A stretch of DNA of 64,000 bases from contig JAWZSP010000002.1 in assembly GCA_034401135.1 (NCBI GenBank), forward strand, positions 1,302,001-1,366,000, read 5' to 3'. Positions within the stretch are counted from its first letter, which is position 1. Each line of letters begins with the position of its first letter. Under the pieces are notes generated by a model. It was not told the origin of the DNA. It saw only the letters and a list, made by a program, of their open reading frames with translations, and did not search any database. This document shows positions 27,918 through 40,299 of the stretch, piece by piece. The translations under genes and the position numbers were made by a program. The DNA is from Volutella citrinella. Taxonomy: Eukaryota > Ascomycota > Sordariomycetes > Hypocreales > Nectriaceae.

Positions 27918-28720
27918 TATTTAATTTAATATAAATTAAATATTATAATATATAATTAAAATATAATATAAAATAATTTTAATTAAATTAAATATAATTA
28001 TATATATATATAAAATAATAAATTTATAAATATTTAATAAATATTTAATAAATTAAAAATATTAATAAATATTAATAAAAATATAATTATAAATTAAAAA
28101 TAAAAATAAATATATAATTAAAAATTAAAAATTATATTAATTTTTATTTAAAAAATATTAATAATTAAATATATTTTTAAATAAATATATTTTATAAAAT
28201 ATAAATTAATTTAATATTATATAATTTATAGATTTTTTAATAATTATTTTATTATAAATAAATAAAATAAATTTATTATAATAAATATAATTAATAAATA
28301 AAAAATAATAGAAAATAATAATTAAAATTATTTAAAATTAATATTTTTAAATTTATAATTATATAAAATTTATTAATATATATAATTAATTTATATATAT
28401 ATAAAATTTATTTATTTATATATTTAATTTATTTATTTATATATTTAATTAATTAATTAATTTATATATTTAATTAATTTTTTTTATTTAAATTTTTTTT
28501 TTAATTTTTTAAATATTTAAAATTATTTTATATTTATATAATTATAAAAAAATTTTAAAATTAAATTAATATATTAATTTTTTTAAAAAATTTTAAATTT
28601 TATATATAAATTTTATAAAAATTTATTAAATTTTAAATAATTAATATAAAAAAAAATTAAAAGATTTTTATTAATATAATAAATTTATTAAATATAATTT
28701 AATATTTATATTTATTTTAT
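27918..28720. other. Nearly pure A/T tract
   Basis: Reading the plus strand from 27,918 onward, only three G and no C appear before 28,978 (at about 28,231, 28,311 and 28,663); the last part is the minisatellite. The tract has no obvious repeat unit apart from AT dinucleotide and TTAA-type runs. It is more depleted than the RIP-degraded elements nearby, so it may be very old RIP DNA, slippage-expanded DNA, or both. Homology can no longer be seen. Confidence 0.9.
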
Positions 28721-28943
28721 TAAAAAAATAAAAAAATAAAAAAATAAAAAATAAAAAATAAAAAATAAAAAATAAAAAATAAAAAATAAAAAATAAAAAA
28801 TAAAAAATAAAAAATAAAAAATAAAAAATAAAAAATAAAAAATAAAAAATAAAAAATAAAAAATAAAAAATAAAAAATAAAAAATAAAAAATAAAAAATA
28901 AAAAATAAAAAATAAAAAATAAAAAATAAAAAATAAAAAATAA
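28721..28943. repeat. Minisatellite, 7-bp unit AAAAAAT, about 31 copies
   Basis: Long near-perfect tandem array; the first few units are one A longer. It is strand-asymmetric: A-rich on the plus strand with T every seventh base. It replaces the 5' part of an E-family LTR that begins immediately after it. Copy number may be affected by assembly, since such arrays are hard to sequence. Confidence 0.95.
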
Positions 28944-28944
28944 A

Positions 28945-29124
28945 ATAATATTATTATTAATATATATATTTTAAAAAGTATTATAATATATAATATTATA
29001 AAAAAAGCTTATTAAAATATTAAGTAAATTTTAATTATTTTTTATTATAAAATTATTATTATTATTTTTTATAAAATAATATAATTTAATTTATATATTA
29101 TTTATATATTATATTTTTATAATA
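28945..29124 (+). repeat. Truncated E-family LTR
   Basis: Aligns in forward orientation with the LTR of element E (about 58,925-59,103) and, inverted, with that of E' (about 53,690-53,880). The shared part ends near 29,124, which helps locate the LTR 3' end in E. Its 5' part is missing, replaced by the AAAAAAT array. Differences are nearly all transitions toward A/T. Confidence 0.7.
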
Positions 29125-29564
29125 ATAACTTTATATATAAAAAAGCTATAACTTAATAATTATATATTAATATTAAAAATATATTAAGTTTTTAAAAGTA
29201 TTTTTTTATAAAAAATTATTATAAAATATATATTTTAAAAACTTAAAATTAAAATAAAATAATAAAAATATATATTAATTTTTTTATAATATTTATATAA
29301 AATATAAAAATAAGCTATATAAAAAAGCTTTATATAAAAGCTATATATAAAATAATTATATAATATTTTTACTTTTTATAAGTTTATAAAATTAAATAAA
29401 AAACTAAAAAAAATAATATAAAAAGTTTTATAAAATAAATAATATATTTATAAATTATTATTAATATATATATAAAATAATACTTATCTATTTATTTAAA
29501 ATTAAAATTAAAATATTTTTATTAAATTTATATTTAAATTAAAAAAATATAATATATATTAATA
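29125..29564. other. Unassigned AT-rich sequence
   Basis: About 440 bp of degraded DNA between an E-family LTR fragment and a solo LTR. I found no match to the nearby elements and no gene. Confidence 0.5.
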
Positions 29565-29766
29565 TATAAAAGAAAACTTATAATATATATAACCTAGACT
29601 AGTTTATAAATTATAAAAGCTATAAAAGTTATATATAAGTATATTAACTACTAAGTAAAAAACTATATATTAAAATTATTTAAAACTTATAAATAAAAGT
29701 TAATATAATAGCTTATTTCTAACTATATACTTATTTTTAGTTTTAACTTATAATTATATCTTTATA
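29565..29766 (-). repeat. Solo LTR of the D family, inverted
   Basis: The reverse complement aligns along its full length with the D-element LTRs (46,459-46,660 and 53,287-53,488), and all three are 202 bp. Solo LTRs form by recombination between two LTRs with loss of the interior. The flanking pentamers are not clearly duplicated. Homology to E' on its right side stops exactly at this LTR, so it may mark a deletion breakpoint. Confidence 0.75.
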
Positions 29767-29775
29767 CTAACTTTT

Positions 29776-29979
29776 TATAAAAAGATAGCTAAAAGCTTAA
29801 AGTTAGAAAAGAGTATACTCTTAAAGTTAAGTTAGTATATTTACTTTTACTTAAAGTTCTCTATTTTATATATAAGCTTAGTAAAAGCTTACTAAGCTTC
29901 TAATAGTTAGTTAGTACTAACTAGACTAAAGTTCTTTTATTAATATAGTAACTATACTAAATATAGCTAGATCCTTATA
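29776..29979 (-). repeat. Element A left LTR (3' LTR relative to gag-pol)
   Basis: 204 bp, beginning TATAAA (ancestral TG converted to TA) and ending TTATA (ancestral CA). It matches the right LTR at 36,574-36,777 over its whole length. Confidence 0.92.
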
Positions 29980-30255
29980 ATTACCTTATTATAAATAGAG
30001 CACGCTCTTAGCCCTGCTTTATTATATATATAATCTATATATATCTAGCCTTTATAATAATAATAACTTATTAATTTATTATTTTTCTAAATTATTAACT
30101 TTTCTATATATTATTATTAAGTTACTATCTTTTTATTAACTTTTTACTAAAATACTTAGTTTTTCTTTTTCTTTTATAAAATTATTAATCTTATTTTTAA
30201 ATTTTTAATTCTTACTATACTATTACTATTAATATAATAATACTTTTTTAAATTA

Positions 30256-31306
30256 AGAATATTTTATTAATATTTATTTTTAATAAATAAAAAGGTTTTA
30301 TTAAAACTTATATTAATAAAGTATTATATTTTTACTATCTTATCTTTACTAATTATAATCTTTTAGTTAAATATTATTATAATAGTAATAAGAAATATTA
30401 TATTATTTATAAAGTAGATAAAGTTAAGTATTAAGTAGTATATTATTAAGCTTTTATTTAAATATTTTTTAATTTTATTCTAGATTTTAGTTAAGCTTTA
30501 TAACCTAGCTTAAGCTTATTAAAATACTTTTAAGAATATTAACTATTACTATACTCTTACTAAGAGCTATATAAATTTTATCTTTACTAGTTATTATAAT
30601 ACTCTCTTAAATATAATAAATATTTATACTAAGGCCTAGAAGTTTTTTTAAAAAACTATTATAAACTTAGTAAATATTTATAATACTAATATTAAAGTTA
30701 TACTTATATAATAATAGTTTTAAAAGACTAGCTCTATCTAAGAGCTACTAATTATTATAATCTTATAAAATATAAATTAAGCTTTTACTATACTTTTACT
30801 ATTTTTAATTTTTCTTATTATAAGTATAAATAATTACTTTTATTAATACTATTACTTATACTAAAGCTATTTAGTTAATATATATCTAAGATAACTTTAT
30901 TATTATAAGTATTAATAAAATCTTAAAAGCTTTTAATTTTATAATTAAGTATAAAAAGACTTTTTTTAGTAAAGCTAATTAATTAATAAGCTTTTTATAA
31001 GCCTATTATATCTTCTATTCTTAGTATATAAAGTAAGTAGTACTAAAGTACCTAATTTAATATACTTACTTAAAGCTGATTTATTATTTTAAGTAAAGCA
31101 GACCTTTATTAGCTTATTAATACTATAATACTACTTTTATAATAAGATAGACTAATAATAATAATAAGAATAATAATTCTTTAGTAGACCTTTTTAATAA
31201 TACTAGCTCTAATAATAGTAATAATAATAAGGGTAATAGTAATAATAATACTAATAGTAGTAATACTAGTAGTAGTATATAGAGTATAAGTTATTTATTT
31301 AGCTTT
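30256..31306 (+). pseudogene. Element A: decayed ORF on the strand opposite gag-pol
   Basis: Colinear with the better preserved copy in element B (39,000-40,050), where the evidence is given. It ends in an Asn/Ser-rich region (about 31,150-31,280) encoded by AAT/AGT repeats. Stops are TAA/TAG, consistent with RIP of CAA/CAG/TGG codons. Confidence 0.55.
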
Positions 31307-31555
31307 TTACTTATAAACTTTAAAAAGAGGAGTTAAGAAGTATTTTTATTTAGTTATTTATAGTAATAATTTACTTTATCTTTAATAATAGCTTAATTTT
31401 TAAATATAGATTTAATTACTCTTAGTTTAGGCCCTTATAATATTAAAGTTTAAATTAGAGTTTTAGTATAATACTACTATATATTTATTAAATCTTTAAT
31501 AGTATTTTACTATTATCCTACTTTTTATAAAATTATTTAGCTTACTTATAATATA

Positions 31556-34500
31556 TTTATAGTTTTTTTTCTATATTTACTAAGTACTCTTTTAGCTTTT
31601 ATATATTATATTTTATAAGCTAGCTTAGCTATTTAACTTAGAAAAAGGTATTATTACTATCTTATTTATATATAATAATTTCCTTTACTTTCTACTCTTT
31701 TTTTTTTTTTTTAAGATTAGGGAGATTATTTAGTATATAGTTACTTATAACCTTATTATTCTAAGGTTTTAGTAGTATAATTAATATAATATTATATATT
31801 CTTATATATTTATTTAGTAGAGCTACTTAATATACTTACTTACTATATTACTTAATAATTTTAATATATATAAAGTATAATATTAGCTTCTTATTTTTAA
31901 AATAAAAGTTCTATATACTAAAACTAACTATTTAGCTTTTTATATATACCTACTTTTAGTAATATTTATTATAATACTTAACTTATATTTTTATAATTAC
32001 TTACTAATATTATATAGCTTTTTATTATATTTTTATAATCTTTTCTATATATTTCTATATATTTTTAACCTTTATTTTTAGTATATATAGTATATATTTA
32101 ATAATATATAAGTAGTAGCCTATAAGTGCCTTAATTAGAAATATACTAATAGTATTATACTTATTATTATTATATATAAACTCTACTTTTTAAAGATATA
32201 TTATTTAATTTTATAAAGACTCTTTAGTATATATTTATAAGTACTTTTCTAATATTTAATTTAACCTCTCTATCTATCTATCTATTTATAAGTAGTATAT
32301 TATAAATAGCTAGTATTTAATAGTTTATTTTATTATTAAGTTAGCTTAGAATTAACTTATAAAAAGCTTATCTTTATTATTAATAATTTCTTCTAGAATA
32401 CTATATTTATACTTAAAGTACTTATAAAAAATACTTACTAATTATATAGTATTTAACTGCTTTATTATTAAGATAAAGAGTATATATTTAGTTATTTTAT
32501 AAATAATTATAAGGATTATATCTACTAGCTTACTATTTAGCTATATACTTTATAATAATTTAGTAATAAAGTTTATACTAATTTCTTAAAAAGAATATAA
32601 TAATAATAATAATATTTATAGTTTATTATAAAGCTAATACTTTAGTATATATATATCTTAGTATAGATTATAAGTTTTTATATACTCTTAGATATTTTTA
32701 AAAAAGTTAGTTTAATAGAATTTTTATAAAATTAATTCTAAGGTCTTTATAACTTTTATATATCTTAATCTTAAGTTATTATAATATTAGTAAAAGATTT
32801 CTTATTATAAGGATCTTTTTTTTAAAATTATAAGCCTGCTTTTAAAAAATAAGGTGCTATCTTAATTAACTTAGTAATTCTTTTTCTTAGTATTAGTACA
32901 TAATGCCTCTATATAAGCTATATATTCTAAGTTAGTAGTTTATAACTCTTAAACTAGCACTTCTAGCTTATAAAATAGCTATACTAAGAATACTATTTTA
33001 CTTTTTATAAATTCTCTTATTATAAGGTATAGAATATATTAATCTAGAATAATAACCCTAGCTTTTTCTAAGTCCTTAGTATATTCTTTATAAATATTAC
33101 TTTAAGAAGCTAATATTATAAGTATACTACTTCTTATTAGTTTCCTTAGTATATTTTTTTAGCTTTTAGTAATTATAATATATATAATATATTATAATAG
33201 CTTATTTAAAGGGCTATATTATAAAAGTAAAGAAGCTTTTAATTTTTAAGTTTAGAATAGCTTAGCTAGACTAGTCTTTACTATCTAGATAAATACTCTT
33301 ACTATCTTAGTTTTACTTTTTTAATTTATAATTATTTATTATAAGTCTAATAGTAGGTTTTTAATAAGATTTAATTTATAAGCTAAACTTAGTAATATAT
33401 TACTATAAGTAGGCTGACCTTTAGTATAATCTAGTCTTTTTAATAAGCTATTTACTAAATTATTTACCTTAAAGTAGTACTTTATTTTAAAATTAAACTC
33501 TAAGAGCTAATATATCTATCTAGCTAGTCTTTTTTAAAGATTTTTTACTAAGGCTTTAAGAATTTATTATAATACTTTATAGTCTATAAGTAGGATAAAC
33601 TACTTTAATAGTTTTTATAAATAATAATTCTAGTACTCTAAGGACTTTAGGACTGCTAAAAGCTTTTATTAATTAGTACCCTATCTATTTTCTATCTCTA
33701 ATAATTTATATAAAAAGTATATAACTAGATATTATTAGCTATTATATAATTAAGCTAGGATGCTTATAATTACTTTAATTAAAATATTAATTTTTATTTT
33801 TATAAATAATATAGGGTCTTAGTATTAAAGAATAGTTATAGAGCTAAAGGCTTATTTTAGTAGTTTAAAAGTTATTATAGCACTTTTTAGCTATTAAAAC
33901 TCCTTTATTTTCTTTTTTTAATAATTACTTTTTAGTAAATTTATTATTAAGGATATTATTATAAAATAGTAAAAAATAAACTTTTAGTAAAAATTATAAA
34001 ATCCTAAGAAGACTTAAAGCTTTTATATTAATATAAGCAGCTTTTATTTAATAATAGATTAGACTTACTCTAGCTCTATCTTAATACCTTTTTATATAAT
34101 ATAATAACTTAGAAAGGTTACCTCTTATTAATAGAAAGAGTATTTTAATAGTTTAATATAAAGCTATATAGCTTATAGCTTTTTTAAGACTTAATATAAA
34201 TACTTAATATATTCCTTTTTTATTTAAAAGTAGATAATAATATTATCTAGGTATATAATATAATATATATTTAATAGTTTAGTAAGTACTTAGTATATAT
34301 ATATTTAGAAGGTTACTAGTATATTAATAAGGCTAAAAAGTATTATATTATATTTAAAATAGTTATATTATATTTAAAATACTATCTTCTAATAGTTGTT
34401 TTTCTTAATTTAGATATAGTAGTATATATTTTAAAGATTAATTATAGATATCTATTTTATATAAAAAAGGCAGTTTAATAGCTTACTAATTAAAAGTAAA

Positions 34501-36556
34501 GGATACTAGTTTTTTATAATAATTATATTAAGCCTTTAGTAGTCTATATATAAATATAAAGTCCTATCTTTTTTAGAAATAAATAAGATAAGAGTATTTA
34601 TAAAGCTTTTACTTTTATTAATATAACTTACTACTTATTATTTTATAAAATATTTTAAAAGTATTTTATTTTTTTTTTTATTTAAAAAGTAAAAAGGCTT
34701 AAATAAAAGTATCTTTTCTTTTTATATATTAATTATATATTTTATATTTAGTAGAAGTAGTAATTCTTTTATTAATTATTTATTAAATACTTATATAAAC
34801 TTTATAAACTTAATAAGTAATAATATTATTTTATTTAATAGCTTCTTATCTAAAGATACTATTTTATAATCCTTATTTAAAATAGCACTATATATATAGA
34901 GAATATAAGCCTTTTTTTATTACTTTATAACTTTAGATATAAAGGATTCTAAGTTAATAATAAATATAGTATTATATTACTATATATAAGTAATTATTAA
35001 AATAAAGATACTCTCTTAACTTATTAAATTATTAAATAAGAGTAAGTTATTAAAACCTTTAGGTTAGTTTATATTAATAAAATTATAATAAATTTTATAT
35101 AGCTAACTATACTTATTAATTAAAAAGAATCTAATCTTATATACTTAACTACTCTTTTAGTTAGTAATATTTTACTAATTTTATAATTTAAAGACCTTAG
35201 CTTTTATAAGTAATTAGAGACTTATTTATAAGACTAGATAATTACTTATAAAATCAACTTATATATAAGTATTTATATTTATAGTAACTTATTACTCTTA
35301 GTATTCTTAGATAATAATTATATTATTTTTAACTATTTAATTAATTAAGATAGTAGTAATAGGTTTAGGTACTTATAATACTACTTTACTACTAATACTT
35401 ACTTATTTTTTAAAAAGTTATTAGCTAATAATTAGAATATAACTTTTTATACTATAGCTTTTAGTAATATAGCTAGTACTAAGGTTATTAAGACTAATTT
35501 ATTTTAATATTTCTTTATAAAGTAATTAGTATTCTTATAGTTAGGGCGCTTATAGTAGTAATATTATAGTTTTTATAAGTTAGTTTTTTAAGGCTTCTTT
35601 TATATATAAGTACTTTAGTTAGAGTTCTATTAATATTAGCCTCTTTTTTCTCTTTCTAAATTATATCTTAGTTTATATTTCTTTAAGTTAGTATCTAGTC
35701 TTATATAATCTAATATATATTTATAATAATTTACTAAAATATTACTACTTATTATACTAAAATAGATCTAGATCTGCTTAGCTTTATTAATAATATCCTA
35801 GATATTTAGTAACTTAACTATTTATTAATTAATCTTATTATATAAGTTTTTTTTTAAATAATAATAAAAGTAATATATTATTATTAAGTTATTATTAAGT
35901 CCTTATATATTTAAAAAGGTATAAGTTACTTTTTATATTTAAAAGAATTCTAATAATAACTTAGTAACTTTTTAATAATAAGCCTTAAGTTTATTATAAA
36001 GTTAGTATTCCCTTAAATATAGATTAATATATTATTATTATATAAACTTAATAAAGTTATTCTATATAAAGTCTTTATTTACTAAGCCTTTAATATATAT
36101 TTACTAACTTTATTACTTTTTATAATATATTTATATTTATATCTAATAGATCTTTTATATTATAAAAGTATATTTCTAGAAACTATTTTTTATCTTAATT
36201 ACCTTAATTTAGTTATTAATAGTAATATTATTATTATCTTCTTAAAGTATCTTATAGTTATATCTTAAGAGTTATTTATATTTATATTCTTTTAATAAGT
36301 ACTTAGTAATTAATTAGTAAATAAGCTTATTCTAGTTTATTATTTATTAAAAGATTATAGCTATTAATAAGTTACTAAGCCTAGCTTATATATTAAGGAC
36401 CTGCTTATCTTTAATAAAGAGTATTAATTAGTCCTTATTTAATAATTATAATTAGTTTAATAAAAAAAAGGTAGTAATTTATATAGTAATTAGTAACTAC
36501 TTATCTTATAAAAGAATAGCCTATTTATATATAGATATACTTAAAGCTAGTTTTTA
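31556..36556 (-). pseudogene. Element A: decayed gag-pol with chromodomain
   Basis: Minus-strand translation gives, right to left, a gag zinc knuckle at 35,522-35,563 (C-X2-C-X4-H-X4-C once TAY codons are read as RIP-altered TGY or CAY), reverse transcriptase with the YLDNIIIY catalytic box near 34,235-34,265 (Asn for the second Asp, a RIP change), then RNase H and integrase regions. A chromodomain lies near 31,575-31,705. The outer limits are approximate. Confidence 0.85.
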
Positions 36557-36573
36557 TAAAAAAGTAAAAAAAT

Positions 36574-36777
36574 TATAAAAGGATAGCTAAAAGCTTAAAA
36601 CTAAGAAAGAGTATATTCTTAGAGTTAGGCTAGTATATTTACTTTTACTTAAGGTCCTCTATTTTATATATAAGCTTAGTAAAAGCTTGCTAAGCTTCTA
36701 GCAGTTAGCTAGTACTAACTGGACTAAAGTTCCTCTACTAGTATAGCAGCTGCATTAAATATAGCTAGATTCTTACA
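36574..36777 (-). repeat. Element A right LTR (5' LTR relative to gag-pol)
   Basis: 204 bp, retaining the terminal CA that the left copy has lost to RIP. An A-rich purine tract (aaagtaaaaaaatta) adjoins its left edge. Confidence 0.92.
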
Positions 36778-38519
36778 CTTTTTTAAAAGATTTAATAAAA
36801 AAGTTATTATTAAAAAGTAGCTCTATATAAATCTCTTATAAAAATTATAAAAACCTAAGAATACTTAGACTTTTTAATAAGTTTTTAGTTTTAATTATAA
36901 AATAATTATTTTAACTTTTTTAAAGTTTATAAACACTCTTATTACTAATATAATAAACTTAAGAAATATAATTTCTAATTAATAAAAATAATACTTATTT
37001 AGTACTATATATAATCTAGCTACTATAAGCTATTTAATTACTTATTAAAAAGTTTTTATATAAAATTTATAATCTTTTAAATAAATTAGTATATTATTTA
37101 TAAATATAATATAAATTATATTTAAAAAGCTTTTTAAAACTTAGTAAATATAATCTTAAAAAGTAGCTAGGGTATTAATAAGTCTAAATAATATAATTAT
37201 ATATTTAAAATACTTATAATAAGTTTAAAAAGCTATCTTTTACTTATTACTTACTTTTATCTAAATCTAATAATATATATTTTTAATATCTAGTTTATTA
37301 AAAAAGTAATAGTTTTAAATATAATTTATAATCTTTAAGATTAATAAAAAAAGGTATTAATTCTTAATTATTATCTTATTTAGCTTTTAATAGTTAATAT
37401 ATAAATAAAAAGACTTATTTAACTTAAAAATAAAAAAGATTAAAACTTTTACTAAGCTTTTTAAGTATTAAATATATTTATTTATTAAATTATTAACTAA
37501 GTATTAATAAAGTATATTAAGTTTTTTTTATAAAAATAAGTAAATTAGTTTAAAAAGTAATAACTTTTTTAATATAATATTAATTATATAGTCTTACTTA
37601 TTATATAATAAGAGTTTTATTATACTCTTTTTTTAAAAAAATTACTATAAGCTTTTTAACTTAATAAAGATTTTTTTAGTATATTAATAAGTTTTATAGT
37701 CTTAATACCTTAGTAAATAACTTATATTTATTTTATAAATACTATATATTTATTTTACTATTTAATAAATTTATTAAAACTTTTAAGTATTTTTAATTTA
37801 AATTTAATTCTATTTTAATTTAAATTACTATCTTTTTTTCTAAATATTAATTAAGATTATTATTTTAAATAATAATATTTAAAAAAGTAATAAAGAAATA
37901 TTAAGACTTTTTTAAGTTTTTATTATTAAAAAAGTTATTTAATAAGTAACTTTTTTAAAATTAATTAGAAATATAAATATAATCTAAGTATTACCTATTT
38001 TTAAAATTATTTAATTTATATTTATTAAGATTAAAGCCTTTTTATATAACTTTTAAAGGCCTATATAATTAATAATATCTTTATTAATTATATTACTTAC
38101 TTTTTTAATATTAAAAAGTATTTTTATTATAATTATTAATTAAAAAGTATATATTAAGACTTAAGCTAAGAGTTATAAAGTTAATTATAATAGCTTTAGA
38201 TTCTTAAAGCTAGGAAATTAACTTAAAATCCTTTTAAAAAAGTTTTATAATAATATAACTAGACTATTTTAATAACTAAATAAGAGTTTAACTTTTAATA
38301 TTATTTTTAAAGTTTATTTATTAATAAATATAAAAAGGTTTAAGTTACTAAAAGTTACTAAATCCCTTATTATTTTAATACTTTTCTTATTATTTTTTTA
38401 ATATTATTTTCTTTTTTTATTTTAAAATAATTAGATATAATATAGCCTAGCTTTTAGTAATTATAATATTAAATATTTTTTTACTTAATCTTTAGCTTTT
38501 TATCTAAAAGGCTTTTTAA
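36778..38519 (-). mobile_element. Element E', segment 3 (reverse transcriptase part)
   Basis: In reverse orientation this aligns with element E (about 60,240-61,990) and includes gag end, protease and reverse transcriptase of a second Gypsy lineage. It is separated from the other E' segments by insertion of B on its right and A on its left. E' cannot be traced beyond the left side of A. Confidence 0.82.
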
Positions 38520-38723
38520 TATAAAGGGATAGCTAAGAGCTTAAAGCTAGAAAAGAGTATACCCTTAGAGTCAGGCTAGTATATTTACTTTTACTTAAGG
38601 TCCTCTATTCTATATATAAGCTTAGTAAAAGCTTACTAAGCCTCTAGTAATCAGCTAGTACTAACTAAACTAAAGTTCCTTTACTAATATAATAACTATA
38701 CTAGATATAGCTAGATTTTTATA
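38520..38723 (-). repeat. Element B left LTR (3' LTR relative to gag-pol)
   Basis: 204 bp, beginning TATAAAGGGATAGC. A central TATATATAAG could serve as a TATA box on either strand because its core is palindromic. Confidence 0.92.
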
Positions 38724-38999
38724 ATTACTCTATTATAAACAGAGCGCGCCCTTAGCCCTGCTTTACTATATATATAGTCTATATATATCTAGCCTTTATA
38801 ATAATAATAATCTATTAGTTTATTATTTTTCTAGATTATTAACCTTTCTATATATTATTATTAAGTTACTATCTTTTTATTAACCTTTTACTAAAGCACT
38901 TAGTTTTTTCTTTTTTTTTATAAAATTATTAATCTTATTTTTAAATTTTTAATTCTTACTATATTATTATTATTAGTATAGTAGTATTTCTCTAGATTA

Positions 39000-40050
39000 A
39001 GAATATTTTATTAGTATTTATTTTTAATAAATAAAAAGGTTTTACTAGAACTTATATTAATAAAATACTATATTTTTACTATCTTATCTTTACTAATTAT
39101 AATCTTTTAGTTAAATATTATTATAATAATAATAAGAAATATTATATTATTTATAAGGTAAATAAAGCTAAGTATTAAGTAGTATATTATTAAGCTTTTA
39201 CTTAAATATTTTCTAACTTTATTTTAGATCTTAATTAAGCTTTATAACTTAGCTTAGGTTTATTAAAATACCTTTAAGAATATTAATTATTACTATACTC
39301 TTACTAAAAGCTATATAGATTTTATCCTTATTAACTATTATAATACTCTTTTAAATATAATAGATATTTATACTAAGGCTTAGAAGTTCTTTTAAAAAAC
39401 TATTATAAACTTAATAAATACTTATAATACTAATACTAAGGTTATATTTATATAATAATAGTTCTAAAAAACTAGCTCTATCTAAGAGCTACTAACTATT
39501 ATAATCTTATAAAATATAAATCAAGCTTTTATTATACTTTTACTATTTTTAATTTTTCTTATTATAAGTATAAATAATTACTTTTACTAATATTATTACT
39601 TATACTAAGGCTGCTTAATTAATATATATCCAGGATAACTCTACTACTATAAGTATTAATAAAGCCTTAAAAGCTTTTAACCTTATAATTAAATATAAAG
39701 AGACTTCTTTTAATAAGGCTAACTAGCTAATAAGCCTTTTATAAGCCTACTATACTCTCTATCCTTAGTATATAAGGCAAGTAGTACTAGAATACTTAAT
39801 TTAATATACTTACTTAAAGCTAATCTATTATCCTAAGTAAAGTAGACCTTTATTAGCTTATTAGTATTATAATACTGCTTTTATAATAAGATAGACTAGT
39901 AATAATAATAAAGATAGTAATTTTTTAATAGACCTCTTTAATAATACTAGCTTTAATAATAGTAATAATAATAAAAGTAATAATAATAATAATACTAATA
40001 ATAATAGTACTAATAGTAGTATATAAAGTATAAGTTATCTATTTAGCTTT
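39000..40050 (+). pseudogene. Element B: decayed antisense ORF of unknown function, conserved between two element families
   Basis: Between the chromodomain end of pol and the left LTR, the plus strand reads as protein broken only by TAA/TAG, as RIP would make from Gln or Trp codons. The D element has a matching frame in the same place and orientation. Shared segments include NYYYTLTKSYI followed by TLLNII and IINL(I/V)NTY, an (I)IQQ.FQK stretch when stops are read as Gln, and later a QLI.LLQ.YY.L.PQY pattern. The reading frame changes at least once near 39,560-39,590, so an intron or frameshift is needed. The C-terminal part (about 39,900-40,025) is Asn/Ser-rich. I recognise no domain. It is neither gag nor pol, which lie on the other strand. 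Extra antisense ORFs between pol and the 3' LTR are known in some plant Gypsy elements. Confidence 0.6.
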
Positions 40051-40299
40051 TTACTTATAAACTTTAAAAAAAGGAGTTAAAAAGTATTTTTATTTAGCTA
40101 CTTATAATAACAATTTACTTTATCTTTAGTAATAGCTTAGCTTTTAAGTATAGATTTAATTACTTTTAATTTAGGCTCTTATAGTATTAAAGTTTAAATT
40201 AGAATTTTAATATAGTACTATTATATATTTATTAAATCTTTAGTAATACTTTATTATTATCTTACTTTTTATAAAATTATTTAATTTACTTATAATATA

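Larger units (their letters stand above)
29776..36777 (-). mobile_element. Element A: full-length Ty3/Gypsy chromovirus, RIP-inactivated (7,002 bp)
   Basis: Bounded by 204-bp LTRs and flanked by the 5-bp duplication CTTTT (29,771-29,775 and 36,778-36,782). Alignment of the flanks with element E confirms a true duplication: A interrupts E'. Gag-pol is on the minus strand, so the right LTR is the 5' LTR. The copy lines up with element B at a constant offset of 8,744 bp at every point I checked, and both have the same length. The differences seen are transitions. All frames carry many TAA/TAG, so it cannot encode working protein. Confidence 0.93.

Noticed and set aside
27918..28720. Nuclear insertion of mitochondrial DNA
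   Set aside because: Mitochondrial DNA of filamentous fungi is AT-rich but keeps GC-containing genes and tRNAs. None is visible here, and the A/T purity is far higher.
28721..28943. CRISPR-like or telomeric repeat array
   Set aside because: The unit is a 7-bp A-rich slippage repeat without spacers, and it lacks the TTAGGG unit usual for fungal telomeres. The block is not obviously at a chromosome end.
31190..31280. Microsatellite (AAT)n as an independent repeat
   Set aside because: The same stretch occurs at the equivalent place in B and reads as an Asn/Ser-rich tail of the antisense frame, so it is part of the element rather than a separate repeat.
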